Positions 1-7,518 of a DNA stretch of 18,500 bases are shown here, in pieces. The notes beneath the pieces were generated by a model, which had not been told where the DNA came from, made no database searches, and saw nothing but the letters and a program-made list of their open reading frames with translations. Source of the stretch: Candidatus Saliniplasma halalkaliphilum (lineage in GTDB: Archaea > Thermoplasmatota > Thermoplasmata > Halarchaeoplasmatales > Halarchaeoplasmataceae); NCBI GenBank assembly GCA_019594235.1, contig JAFDTG010000022.1:1-18500 (forward strand), read 5' to 3'. Position numbers and translations under genes: made by a program. Each line of letters opens with the position of its first letter. The first letter of the stretch is position 1.

Positions 1-284
1 GTTCAGGAGATATTGTAACTATTACCCATAACGAAGACGAAAATAGGCTTATAATGGAAGTGGATAATATTACACAAAAGATGCCACTGTTAGATACTGC
101 TGGAATGACTGATCCAAATGTTTTCCTAGGATCGTTAAATTAATAGGTAAATCTAGTTGTGGTACGTTTGGATCAGTCATTCCAGCAGTATCTAACAGTG
201 GCATCTTTTGTGTAATATTATCCACTTCCATTATAAGCCTATTTTCGTCTTCGTTATGGGTAATAGTTACAATATCTCCTGAAC
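1..284. repeat. Perfect 118-bp inverted repeat with 48-bp loop at the contig end (probable fold-back artefact)
   Basis: Bases 1-118 are the exact reverse complement of 167-284, with a 48-bp unpaired centre at 119-166. The right arm is authentic pcn coding sequence; the left arm is the same sequence read backwards, so it destroys the pcn reading frame instead of continuing it. The motif GATCCAAA sits at the junction (111-118), so a short homology could have primed the turn-around. Perfect identity over a coding sequence, placed exactly at the window edge, is typical of amplification chimeras or mis-assembly. A real genomic palindrome is much less likely. Confidence 0.93.
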
Positions 285-525
285 CGGCTAGTTTGAGGAA
301 TTGATCGATTTTTGAAAGGTTCAATCCCAATTCTGTTTCTTCAGCATCGTAACTTTCGAAAGCATCCTTACTTAGGCTCAAATCGACCATCGCCACGTGT
401 GCAGGATCAACTGCTTTCAAAGAAACTCCTTCTTTATCCAAATTTAGTTTTACTTCATCCACTATCGTTCCAACTATTTCAATCAAGTCTTTCAATATCT
501 CTGATTTGATTTCAGCGTTTAACAT
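70..525 (-). CDS. pcn: DNA polymerase sliding clamp (PCNA), 3' part lost
   Basis: This encodes the N-terminal half of the archaeal PCNA ring subunit, which encircles DNA and tethers DNA polymerase, ligase and other PIP-box proteins. The reading frame is 151 codons against about 245 for the family. Residues 1 to about 118 match clamp domain 1: an early KDLIEIVG segment, then LDKEGVSLKAVDPAHVAMVD, the usual DPAHVAMV core. MPLLDTAGMTDPNVPQLDLP is the interdomain connecting loop. About 136 codons (119-525) can be genuine; the last 15 or so, LDQSFQQYLTVASFV, are translated from the fold-back arm and are not PCNA. The ATG at 523-525 is preceded by an AGGGG Shine-Dalgarno-like element and, further up, a TATA box at 562-570. 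It is divergent from the next gene and lies about 1.2 kb from the clamp-loader gene rfcS. Confidence 0.93.
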   Translation of the reverse strand: MLNAEIKSEILKDLIEIVGTIVDEVKLNLDKEGVSLKAVDPAHVAMVDLSLSKDAFESYDAEETELGLNLSKIDQFLKLAGSGDIVTITHNEDENRLIMEVDNITQKMPLLDTAGMTDPNVPQLDLPINLTILGKHLDQSFQQYLTVASFV

Positions 526-560
526 GGTAGTCCCCTTAGGAAAAAGAGTATTTCATCTCG

Positions 561-571
561 GCATATAAGGA
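561..571 (-). promoter_or_regulatory. TATA box of pcn
   Basis: Read on the minus strand this is CCTTATATG. A start site about 26 nt downstream would fall near 540 and give a leader of about 15 nt containing the AGGGG element before the pcn ATG. Confidence 0.5.
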
Positions 572-633
572 TTATGGTCGTTAAATATCATTTGTCCCCA
601 TAAATTGATGTAAGATATGATAAGTTTGGTAAA

Positions 634-650
634 GGTTTATAGGGTATAAA
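634..650 (+). promoter_or_regulatory. TATA-like region of the 335-aa gene
   Basis: The overlapping elements TTTATAGGG and GGGTATAAA lie 20-33 nt before the ATG at 669. Initiation about 26 nt downstream would fall at or next to that ATG, so the mRNA is probably leaderless. No Shine-Dalgarno sequence is visible. Confidence 0.5.
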
Positions 651-668
651 TCCCATTATAATACTGTT

Positions 669-1676
669 ATGGACCTAGACATGGATATGGACCTAAGATG
701 GGGTGATCTACATGCTCCGACCAAACGATTCTCCACTTATGGAGGTATTCGTAAAGTGGTCCGTGATCTAAATACCGCACCTCTTAGACAATATCAAAAG
801 ACCGAGGTTTTGAAAAATGGTATCTATATTGAGAGGGGTATAAGAAAAAAGTATGGTTCTAAGACAAGTTTGGTTGATAAAATAAAGAGATATCTAAATC
901 CATACGTTGACAAAGCCTTTGGCTGTCTACAAAGAAAGATATCTCCACCTTCTGGAGAAGTTGTAGAAGATGTCACTAAATCCTATGTTTTAAATACAAC
1001 TGAAAGTGATTTTGATTATTTAGATGAAACCATAAAAGATTATTATAGTGATGAAGCAGATACTGTATACGCGGTTTGTTATTCTCTTAAACGTAGTCCC
1101 GTTGAAGACCTAAAAAAGTCTTCAGAGATACTTACTCAGAAATACATAAAAGAAAGTGTTAATGATTTAGCTAGAGATGATATAGGTTCGGGTGTGACTC
1201 ATCTTATGATCACATCAGATGGTGAAGGAAGAAAATCTAGATCTTTAGAAGAGGCCCATGATGTTTCGATTTTCGCTTGTGAGAACATACCTAAAAACAG
1301 TTATTGGTTAACAAGCCCAGCTTCCTACAAGATGATGTTGAGTGACCCTGTATGGAACAGAGATTTGAGTAAAAGGGAGTTATATGAAATGATTAAAGCT
1401 ATTAGCTCCGTGGATTTCAAACTTGACTACTGGGATAAACGGTTTCTGAAAGGGTATGATAATGTTGACAAAGTTTTGAAAAACTTTGGTAAGTTTGCTC
1501 TAGAAAATTATGATAGTCCAAGAAACATAGAGTTCATGCTCGACATGACAAGGATTTATCCTGAAAAAGCAGGTAAAATCGCAGAGGATATCTACAAAGA
1601 ACTCTCACATAAAAATTTAGGTTATTTTTCTTTTGAAAAACACGCAGAAGCGATAGTAGAAAGTCATATGGCATGA
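669..1676 (+). CDS. Uncharacterised 335-aa protein
   Basis: I do not recognise this family. The protein is soluble: no signal peptide and no membrane span. It starts with an odd Met/Asp repeat (MDLDMDMDLRWG), encoded by a direct repeat of ATGGACCTA at 669 and 687, so three in-frame ATGs (669, 681, 687) compete. I chose 669 because the TATA-like element places initiation there. The middle (about residues 95-215) is mixed, with an acidic stretch rich in D, E and Y and a segment MITSDGEGRKSRSLEEAHD. The C-terminal third (about 225-330) is mainly predicted helix. Only three cysteines are scattered through it, giving no metal-binding pattern. It sits between pcn and rfcS, diverges from pcn and converges on rfcS with a 13-bp gap. 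A replication-linked role is possible from position alone and is not supported by any motif. Confidence 0.8.
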   Translation: MDLDMDMDLRWGDLHAPTKRFSTYGGIRKVVRDLNTAPLRQYQKTEVLKNGIYIERGIRKKYGSKTSLVDKIKRYLNPYVDKAFGCLQRKISPPSGEVVEDVTKSYVLNTTESDFDYLDETIKDYYSDEADTVYAVCYSLKRSPVEDLKKSSEILTQKYIKESVNDLARDDIGSGVTHLMITSDGEGRKSRSLEEAHDVSIFACENIPKNSYWLTSPASYKMMLSDPVWNRDLSKRELYEMIKAISSVDFKLDYWDKRFLKGYDNVDKVLKNFGKFALENYDSPRNIEFMLDMTRIYPEKAGKIAEDIYKELSHKNLGYFSFEKHAEAIVESHMA

Positions 1677-1689
1677 ATTTTTTATTCAA

Positions 1690-2634
1690 TCATATTGATT
1701 TGATGTAAGCTAGTAAGTTCTTAAGGTGTATCTCGTCGTTTGATCCTTCCAATATGTTATAATCAACTTCTGCCATCTTCTTAACGATCTTCATTCTGAT
1801 TTTATCATCCATCGGTATCTTGAATAACTCTTCATGCAGTCTGATTAGAAGTTCTTTACCTGACAATCCCTCATCGATCAACAATTCGTACAACTTTTCT
1901 CTGACATCTAGAAAATCTTTTCGGAACGAATCTTTTAAAAGCTTTTTTATATCATCTGAACCAGTTAATCTGTTGTATCTTATCAACTCTTCCTCTGTGA
2001 TCTTATCAGATGATGACGCACAGAGTTGTAAAAGATTAGTTATCTTCCTTAAATTCCCTCTTCCATAGTTTATCAAAAATTTGATCGCTTCGTCTTCAAC
2101 TTCTATATTTTCATTTTCAATTATTCTCATTATCCAAGATTTAACCTCTCCCTTACTTGGAGGTCTAAAATGTAGTTGTACACATCTTGATCTTATTGGA
2201 TCAATTATCTTTGACGAATTGTTACAAGAAAGCACGAATCGTACATTATCAGAATATTTTTCCAATATTCTTCGAAGTGCGGCTTGGGCTTCATCGGAAA
2301 ATGTTTCAGCCTCATCGATAAATATGATCTTAAAATTTTTCTCCGTTAAAGAGGTGGTCATTGCAGCATTTTTTATTTCTTCTCTTACTGCCTTTATCCC
2401 CCTCCTATAACTTACGTTAAGTTCTAAAAAATTACCCTTCCAGTTTTTTCCGTATATCTCTTTAGCGAGAGCCATAGTAGAGGTGGTTTTACCTACTCCC
2501 GAAGGCCCAACTAATAAAAGGTGCGGGAGACTCCCACTTTCTTTGTATTTTTTTAACTTTTCAACTACCTGATATTGATTAACAATATCATCTAGCGAAT
2601 CAGGTCTGTACTTCTCTGTCCAAAGTTCGTCCAT
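1690..2634 (-). CDS. rfcS: Replication factor C small subunit (clamp loader ATPase)
   Basis: AAA+ ATPase of the clamp loader that opens PCNA and places it on primed DNA. The 314-aa length is normal for the archaeal small subunit. Visible motifs: the N-terminal WTEKYRP box (residues 5-11); Walker A GPSGVGKT at 43-50; Walker B IIFIDEAE at about 103-110; sensor 1 LSCNNSSKI at about 135-143; the SRC arginine-finger motif at 149-151; and a helical C-terminal collar from about residue 200 on. The ATG at 2634 begins the expected MDELWTEKYRP start, and a TATA box about 28 nt upstream suggests leaderless expression. No large subunit is in the window. It converges on the 335-aa gene and lies 52 bp downstream of the glycerate kinase, but with its own promoter. 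Confidence 0.96.
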   Translation of the reverse strand: MDELWTEKYRPDSLDDIVNQYQVVEKLKKYKESGSLPHLLLVGPSGVGKTTSTMALAKEIYGKNWKGNFLELNVSYRRGIKAVREEIKNAAMTTSLTEKNFKIIFIDEAETFSDEAQAALRRILEKYSDNVRFVLSCNNSSKIIDPIRSRCVQLHFRPPSKGEVKSWIMRIIENENIEVEDEAIKFLINYGRGNLRKITNLLQLCASSSDKITEEELIRYNRLTGSDDIKKLLKDSFRKDFLDVREKLYELLIDEGLSGKELLIRLHEELFKIPMDDKIRMKIVKKMAEVDYNILEGSNDEIHLKNLLAYIKSI

Positions 2635-2656
2635 TATAGCCCAACAAAGGACTGAG

Positions 2657-2668
2657 ATTAATTATAAT
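2657..2668 (-). promoter_or_regulatory. TATA box of rfcS
   Basis: Minus-strand AATTATAATTAA, centred about 28 nt before the rfcS ATG, which fits a start site at or beside the initiator codon. Confidence 0.5.
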
Positions 2669-2686
2669 TTACGAACCTAAAGTTAT

Positions 2687-4000
2687 TCAAATCTCATCGA
2701 TTAGAATGACGGTTAAATCATTCACGTTAGTTTTACTTTCAAATTCGATAGAATCGCCTAGGTAATCGAAAAATCTCTGGGAATCATGTTTAGCTAACAA
2801 TTTTTCAGCATCAAGTTCACATCGTTTTATAGATGTAGTATCCGCTATCGCTCCGGCTTTACCCACTCCATCGGTCCCATCGGAGTCTACACTTGCAGCG
2901 ACTATATTTTTCTTATTTCTCACTTCTAAAGCAAAACTCAATACGAATTCCCGATTAGGACCTCCTTTAATTTTTTTGGAGTTTTCACCTGAAATATCAA
3001 CAGTTGTTTCTCCACCGATCAACAAAGCAGCTGGAGGTTTTAAAGGATTTGAAGAATCTTGGATCTCTTTAGCTATACCCGCAAAAGGTTTTGCAATTTC
3101 TTTAGCTTCTCCAGTATTTTGAGATGTCAATATCTTAGTGTTGAAACCTTCTTTTGCACCGATCCTTTTCATCTCCCTTAATGCTAGCAAGTTATTTCCT
3201 ATCAAATAATTGTCCGCATCTACTTTTTCAGGAGTTTCTTCGACCTTTCCAGCTAATCCATTTTCTATATGTTTTTTTATGCCTTCAGGAATTTTTTTCC
3301 AAAGATCGTACTTTTTTAAGACATCCTTCGCATCTTTAAATGATGTATTATCCGGATAAGTAGGTCCAGAAGCGATGTCACTCATATCATCACCAACCAC
3401 GTCGGAAAGGATCAGTGAGATCACATTTCCATGTTGACCGCAGAGTTCACCAAATTTACCACCTTTCACTTGAGAGATATGCTTCCTGACTGTGTTGATC
3501 TGATGTATATCAGCACCAGACTCGATCAACATCCGATTCAATTCGCTGACTTCCTGTATACTAATGTTATTATGAGGTATAGTAAAAAGAGAAGACCCCC
3601 CTCCGGAGATTAAAATTATGAACAAACAATCTTTCTTTTTTCCAATTTTGGATATGATCTCACGTGCGGCGTTAAAACTATTTTTATTGGGATAAGGATG
3701 GTCACCTTTTAATATTTTAATCGTGTCATCACGTTTTTCGTTACCATATCCCTTCTTTGTAATTATGAGAACATCATCAGGGTGAAGCTTTTTACAACCC
3801 GAAGCCATTGCAAAAGATGCTTTACCGATTCCTATTACCACAATCTCATTGAAATCACTACGCTTAAGGATTTGGTTACAAATCTTTATCTTATCTTTGT
3901 TAAGATCTATATTTTTCTGTACTAACTTTTCTGGATCAGCTGCTTGGATACCCTTTTTTATCATTTTTAGAGCTGAACTTCTCATGTTCTCAATATCCAT
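2687..4000 (-). CDS. Glycerate 2-kinase, MOFRL family
   Basis: Phosphorylates D-glycerate to 2-phosphoglycerate with ATP. In archaea this step closes the non-phosphorylative or branched Entner-Doudoroff route and also handles glycerate from serine breakdown. The protein has the DUF4147-MOFRL layout. Near the N-terminus is VIGIGKAS with the conserved lysine at about residue 60. It is followed by the glycine/serine-rich ISGGGSSLF and LSDVVGDDMSDIASGPT segments. The C-terminal MOFRL part has GGETTVDI, GPNREFVLSFAL and SVDSDGTDGVGKAGAIAD. The frame stays open upstream to 4075, but I chose the ATG at 4000 (437 aa). It follows an AGGTG element by about 8 nt, begins where homologues begin, and the only good TATA box (4043-4051) lies inside the longer version. 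Substrate position (2- rather than 3-phosphoglycerate) is inferred from family. The neighbourhood offers no further sugar genes. Confidence 0.9.
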   Translation of the reverse strand: MDIENMRSSALKMIKKGIQAADPEKLVQKNIDLNKDKIKICNQILKRSDFNEIVVIGIGKASFAMASGCKKLHPDDVLIITKKGYGNEKRDDTIKILKGDHPYPNKNSFNAAREIISKIGKKKDCLFIILISGGGSSLFTIPHNNISIQEVSELNRMLIESGADIHQINTVRKHISQVKGGKFGELCGQHGNVISLILSDVVGDDMSDIASGPTYPDNTSFKDAKDVLKKYDLWKKIPEGIKKHIENGLAGKVEETPEKVDADNYLIGNNLLALREMKRIGAKEGFNTKILTSQNTGEAKEIAKPFAGIAKEIQDSSNPLKPPAALLIGGETTVDISGENSKKIKGGPNREFVLSFALEVRNKKNIVAASVDSDGTDGVGKAGAIADTTSIKRCELDAEKLLAKHDSQRFFDYLGDSIEFESKTNVNDLTVILIDEI

Positions 4001-4041
4001 CAAATCAACACCTATTACTGGATAAGATGATATTGTATTGA

Positions 4042-4052
4042 AACTATAAATA
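4042..4052 (-). promoter_or_regulatory. TATA box of the glycerate kinase
   Basis: Minus-strand ATTTATAGT. Initiation about 26 nt downstream, near 4020, leaves a leader of about 20 nt carrying AGGTG before the ATG at 4000. This argues against translation from the upstream in-frame codon at 4075. Confidence 0.5.
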
Positions 4053-4072
4053 ATTAAAGCATTGCCTATTTC

Positions 4073-4084
4073 CATATATAATTA
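4073..4084 (+). promoter_or_regulatory. TATA box of alba
   Basis: ATATATAATT, back to back with the glycerate kinase TATA box about 25 bp away. Initiation is expected near 4104-4108, giving alba a leader of about 57 nt if the ATG at 4165 is used. Confidence 0.45.
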
Positions 4085-4164
4085 AAAAAAATCACTCAAA
4101 CATCCCCAAAGTGTTAATACCACCTAATGAATTTGCCCTTACAAGTGATGAAAAGGTTGATACC

Positions 4165-4446
4165 ATGGATGATGAGAATACTGTATTTATAGGAAGTAAG
4201 GAAACGATGAGTTACGTTATGGCAACGATGGAACAGTTCAATAAAGGAAGCGACGAAGTAGTGATCAAAGCCAGAGGTAGAGCTATCAGCAAGGCAGTTG
4301 ATGTAGCTGAGATTACAAAGAACCGCTTTTTACAGAACACAGATATAACGGATATTATCACAGATACGGAAGAATTGGACAACAAAGAAGGATCGGGTAC
4401 TACCAACGTTTCTTCCATTGAGATCACGATGAAAAAGACAGATTAG
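4165..4446 (+). CDS. albA: DNA/RNA-binding protein Alba
   Basis: Small basic chromatin protein that coats DNA and also binds RNA. The 93-aa product has the complete Alba pattern: an initial strand VFIG; a first helix around MSYVMATMEQFN; the strand VVIKARGRAISKAVDVAEI, with the conserved lysine and arginines that contact nucleic acid (the lysine that is acetylated in Sulfolobus lies elsewhere in the family, so no regulation is claimed); and the closing strand VSSIEITMKK. The frame could start earlier at a GTG (4111), adding 18 residues with no counterpart in the family. I prefer the ATG at 4165 because AGGT lies 7 nt before it and MDDENTVFIG is the usual start. It is divergent from the glycerate kinase. 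Confidence 0.93.
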   Translation: MDDENTVFIGSKETMSYVMATMEQFNKGSDEVVIKARGRAISKAVDVAEITKNRFLQNTDITDIITDTEELDNKEGSGTTNVSSIEITMKKTD

Positions 4447-4649
4447 AAAAACAGCTGTCAAACAAAGTGGACTAGATAACTCATACCTAACTAATTTAAC
4501 AGCTAAGCCGGTCGGTGAATGTTGTTATAATTTTAGGTATATTCGTTCAAAAACTATTTTTTACCTATTTTTCCATACCTATTTTGATTCTGATTCCTAA
4601 ATTATTTATATAATTAACAATAGAAAGTCGAGAACGTGACTAGATACCC
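4447..4649 (+). terminator. Intergenic region with T-rich terminator tracts after alba
   Basis: About 200 bp without a gene. T runs at 4557-4562 and 4568-4572, with the word TACCTATTTT present more than once, are the sort of oligo-T tract that terminates archaeal transcription, probably for alba. Short inverted matches (around AACAGCTGTC and AACAGCT) are too weak to call a structured RNA. I see no tRNA-like arm or box in it. The promoter of the next gene occupies the right end. Confidence 0.4.
4603..4614 (+). promoter_or_regulatory. TATA box of the MATE transporter gene
   Basis: TTTATATAA centred about 41 nt before the ATG at 4650. Initiation near 4635 would leave a leader of about 15 nt. 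Confidence 0.5.
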
Positions 4650-6105
4650 ATGTGGTTTGATGGAATATCGGATAAGTATCATGATGTTAAACATATATTC
4701 GTAAAAACTGCAGATGATAGAAGAACTGAAATCCTGCGGGGTCCGATTGTAAGAACGATTATAGTTTTGGCTTTACCAGTAATAATATCAAGTGCCCTCC
4801 ACACCGGCTTCAATATTGTTGATACATATTGGTTTGGGCAAATTGGGTCCAGCTGAAGTTGGTGCCCCTACAGCGGCATGGCCTATCATATTCTCTTTTT
4901 TAGCTATCGGGATGGGTTTATCCACAGCAGGAGTTTCATTGGTATCTCAACATACTGGTGCAGGTGGTAGAGAAGAGGCAAATACCGCTGCAGGTCAAGT
5001 CTTTTCATTTTTGATGATACTCGGAATCATTACTGCAGTATTTGGGTATATAGGTGCACCTTTTATTCTAAGTATTATAGGAACACCCCCAAATGTCCTA
5101 CCTTTAGCTATCACATATCTGAGGATAGTCGGTTTGAGTATGCCCTTCGTTTTCGCTTATATCGCGTTCAGATTTCTATTAAGAGGTGTGGGTGACATGG
5201 TCACCCCTATGCTTATCAGAGCAGTACTTGTAATAGTAAATGTTATCCTTGATCCAATTTTGATCTTTGGATGGTGGTTTTTCCCATCTTTAGGAGTACA
5301 AGGAGCTGCCATCGCTACAGCTTTGGCAAGGACTACATCTGCATTAATAGGCATTTATTTGCTATTTAATGGTAAAGTCGATATCAAGTTGACTCTAGAT
5401 TCATTAAAACTCAAATTACGATGGGTTGTTAAGATCATAAAAATAGGTTTTCCGGCGACCATCACTAGAGCTGAAAGTGCAATCGGTTTCATATTGCTAT
5501 TCGCATTAGTAGCCATCTTTGGTGAAAACCCGGTGGCGGCTTATGGTATAGGTAGAAGAGTCATCCATGTAATGACGATCGGTATATGGGGATTTGCAGG
5601 TGCTACCATGACCATGGTTGGTCAAAATATAGGTGCAGATAATAAAGAGAGGGGTGAAGAAATCGTTAAAAAAGCTATCATGCTTTCTTTCACTGTCCTG
5701 ATTATATTAGCTATCTTCGTAGTACTTTTCAGAACTCACATCATGCGATTTTTCATAGATGAACCTGATGTTATATCCGAAGGTGCAAGATATCTAGCCA
5801 TCTTTTCGATGTCCATCCCTTTCTTCGGTATATATAGGATATTTGATTCTACATTCAAGGGCACGGGTCATACATTTCCGGTTATGCTGTTGACACTTTT
5901 CAGAATATGGGTGTTACGTCTATTCTTATCAGCGTTGTTTGCTCTGACTGTTATCAATTTAGGAATTATATCTCTTGATATCGGGTTCGGAATTGGTGTA
6001 GTGGGTATATGGTATGGTATGGCAGCTAGCAACATCATTGGAGCCGGATTATCATCATTGTATTTCCTTTCAGGTAGATGGAAAAAGAAAACCATCGATA
6101 CTTGA
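4650..6105 (+). CDS. MATE family multidrug/Na+(H+) antiporter, interrupted by a one-base frameshift
   Basis: Multidrug and toxic-compound exporter of the MATE family, driven by Na+ or H+ exchange. Two overlapping frames together give a protein of normal length (about 484 aa, twelve predicted spans). 4650-4856 encodes a 40-residue cytoplasmic lead and the first span, ending NIVDTYWFGQ. The frame at 4843-6105 continues LGPAEVGAPTAAWPI and supplies all remaining spans. The NIVDT-GQLGP join is a hallmark of the family, and dropping one A from AAA at 4840-4842 restores it. The second half shows the family-typical internal repeat, with ARTTSALIGIYL and FGENPVAAYGIG segments. No regulator or partner gene is nearby. 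The break may be a sequencing or assembly error, a recent mutation or, less likely, recoding. The rest of the gene has no further damage, which favours error or a very young mutation. Confidence 0.88.
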
Positions 6106-6109
6106 AATT

Positions 6110-6568
6110 TTATTCATCATTTTTTGGTTTTACAACAGCTACAGTTGCTTTAGTGTGTTTTATGACCCTATCGGTGGTACTACCTAAGAATAATGAAGAG
6201 ATACCAGACCTTCCATGGGATGAAATGTAAATTACATCGTTTTTGTCTGCTAGTTTCGTGATCTCTTTATATGGCCTACCCTCTACGAGCTTCGTTTCCA
6301 ATTTAACTCCCAATTTATCGGCTTCTTTTTTGATCCTTTTGAGAACATTTTCACCCTGTTTCTTTAATCCGTTTCTAATTATTTCATAGGCACTAAAATC
6401 CATATCTTCCATCTCGTAACCTATGTGACTTTGAGAATAGCTGCTTGGTGTAATAACATACACAGCTATTACAGGTATATCGAATATCTTAGCGGCTCTC
6501 AATCCCTCTTCCACGCCTGCATGAGCTACTTCTGAACCGTCGGTGGGAAGAATCATTTTTCCGTACAT
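6110..6568 (-). CDS. Universal stress protein, UspA family
   Basis: Single-domain Usp of 152 aa, probably a nucleotide-binding homodimer. The N-terminal strand MILPTDGS has the conserved Asp that contacts the adenine side of the site. The C-terminal SSHGRSGISSLFLGST segment (about residues 116-131) corresponds to the family ATP signature G-2X-G-9X-G(S/T), but with Ser in place of the first Gly. The final strand is TVAVVKPK. A central charged and Tyr/Ser-rich loop (about residues 42-65) is typical of archaeal members. The gene converges on the MATE gene with a 4-bp gap. Its ATG at 6568 lies about 30 nt after a TATA-like element. The specific stress or ligand cannot be told from sequence. Confidence 0.92.
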   Translation of the reverse strand: MYGKMILPTDGSEVAHAGVEEGLRAAKIFDIPVIAVYVITPSSYSQSHIGYEMEDMDFSAYEIIRNGLKKQGENVLKRIKKEADKLGVKLETKLVEGRPYKEITKLADKNDVIYISSHGRSGISSLFLGSTTDRVIKHTKATVAVVKPKNDE

Positions 6569-6592
6569 AATAGTATATATGTAGTTCTATCA

Positions 6593-6605
6593 ATGTAAAT
6601 ATTTC
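6593..6605 (-). promoter_or_regulatory. TATA-like element of the universal stress gene
   Basis: Minus-strand AAATATTTACA, centred about 31 nt before the ATG. A second AT-rich word (ATATATAC, about 6573-6581) lies too close to the start codon to serve as its TATA box. Confidence 0.4.
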
Positions 6606-6648
6606 GGTTTGAATTAGAGTTATCTAAGTTAATCTACGATTTCCAAAT

Positions 6649-6660
6649 GGTTTATAAATA
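6649..6660 (+). promoter_or_regulatory. TATA box of the methyltransferase gene
   Basis: GTTTATAAATA, centred about 28 nt before the ATG at 6682, so the transcript probably begins at or next to the start codon. Confidence 0.55.
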
Positions 6661-6681
6661 ATAATATCATAAATCATCTTC

Positions 6682-7395
6682 ATGGATAAACTCAAAGGCC
6701 TAGATTTGGAAGGAAAATTGGTACTTGACGCTGGAACTGGCGCTGGAAATATGACCAGGTACTTAGAAAACTGGGGTGCTGAGGTAGTCTCAATAGACTT
6801 AAATTCTAAATGGCAGATGGAATGTAGAGAAAGTGTCAAAAGAACTCAATTTATAACTGGTGACTTATCTGATCTTAATTTTTTAAAAGGTGATCGTTTT
6901 GATTACGTCATCTGCAATTTTGTTATTAGCGCTTTATCCGAAACTAAAAACCTTCTAATGACCTCTGCTTTACGGGAATTTTATCGCGTTCTAAAGAAAG
7001 GTGGAACGCTCGTTATCATCGATTATTATCCTTTCAGGGCTGAAGACACACCATCTTCTCTACATGATGTCCAGACTCAATTATGGAATCTTGAAAATGC
7101 AGTTTCAGAACTATTAGGGGAAGGGCATTTAGAAGAGTATCCCCCTGATGTGATATCACAGGAATTAAAATCAATAGGTTTCCAAAATACAGATGTTTCA
7201 ATTCTACTTGATGAAGTACCCTGGCCTATGGATCTTCTAAAAGAACATGAAAGTTTGATTCTCGAAGATATCGAAAAGTTGGATGATCCCGAAATAAAAG
7301 AAGCTTTCAAGAAAAAACTCAGAATATTGATAGAAAGAGCAAAATCAGAAGAAGTTAGATCTGGGTCTATATACGAACTTAGAGCAATTGTTTAG
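6682..7395 (+). CDS. Class I SAM-dependent methyltransferase
   Basis: A 237-aa Rossmann-fold methyltransferase. The SAM-binding motif I, VLDAGTGAGN, is at residues 14-23; an acidic residue ending strand 2 (SIDLN, Asp39) would hold the ribose hydroxyls; GDLSDL at 60-65 lines the adenine pocket; FDYVICNFV at 73-81 is the motif IV strand; and EFYRVLKKGGTLVIIDYYP at about 105-123 is the usual motif VI region. The C-terminal half (about 130-237) is helical and acidic and probably forms the substrate cap. The layout is that of small-molecule or quinone-type (UbiE-like) methyltransferases, but the substrate cannot be assigned. It stands alone, divergent from the universal stress gene and convergent with mptA, and seems leaderless. 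Confidence 0.88.
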   Translation: MDKLKGLDLEGKLVLDAGTGAGNMTRYLENWGAEVVSIDLNSKWQMECRESVKRTQFITGDLSDLNFLKGDRFDYVICNFVISALSETKNLLMTSALREFYRVLKKGGTLVIIDYYPFRAEDTPSSLHDVQTQLWNLENAVSELLGEGHLEEYPPDVISQELKSIGFQNTDVSILLDEVPWPMDLLKEHESLILEDIEKLDDPEIKEAFKKKLRILIERAKSEEVRSGSIYELRAIV

Positions 7396-7518
7396 AATCC
7401 AAAGATTTAAATCGTCCAATACTTATTTAGCCTTTGAGGGTCGGTAATTTGAACGATGGTATAAAAATAAAATTGATCATAATGACTCTAGTGATTTCGA
7501 GTCTTTTGGTAACTTATT

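Noticed and set aside
70..118. C-terminal end of the pcn frame (LDQSFQQYLTVASFV) as real PCNA sequence
   Set aside because: It is translated from the left arm of the inverted repeat, i.e. the antisense of the same gene, and does not match the clamp family.
4001..4075. Longer glycerate kinase start at 4075
   Set aside because: It would begin upstream of the only good TATA box and add 25 residues with no family match; the ATG at 4000 has an AGGTG site.
4111..4164. Eighteen-residue N-terminal extension of Alba from GTG at 4111
   Set aside because: It is not part of the Alba family pattern, and the later ATG has a Shine-Dalgarno-like AGGT; not fully excluded.
4447..4649. A tRNA or structured RNA after alba
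   Set aside because: There is no T-arm or acceptor-stem pairing, only short weak inverted matches and T runs best read as a terminator.
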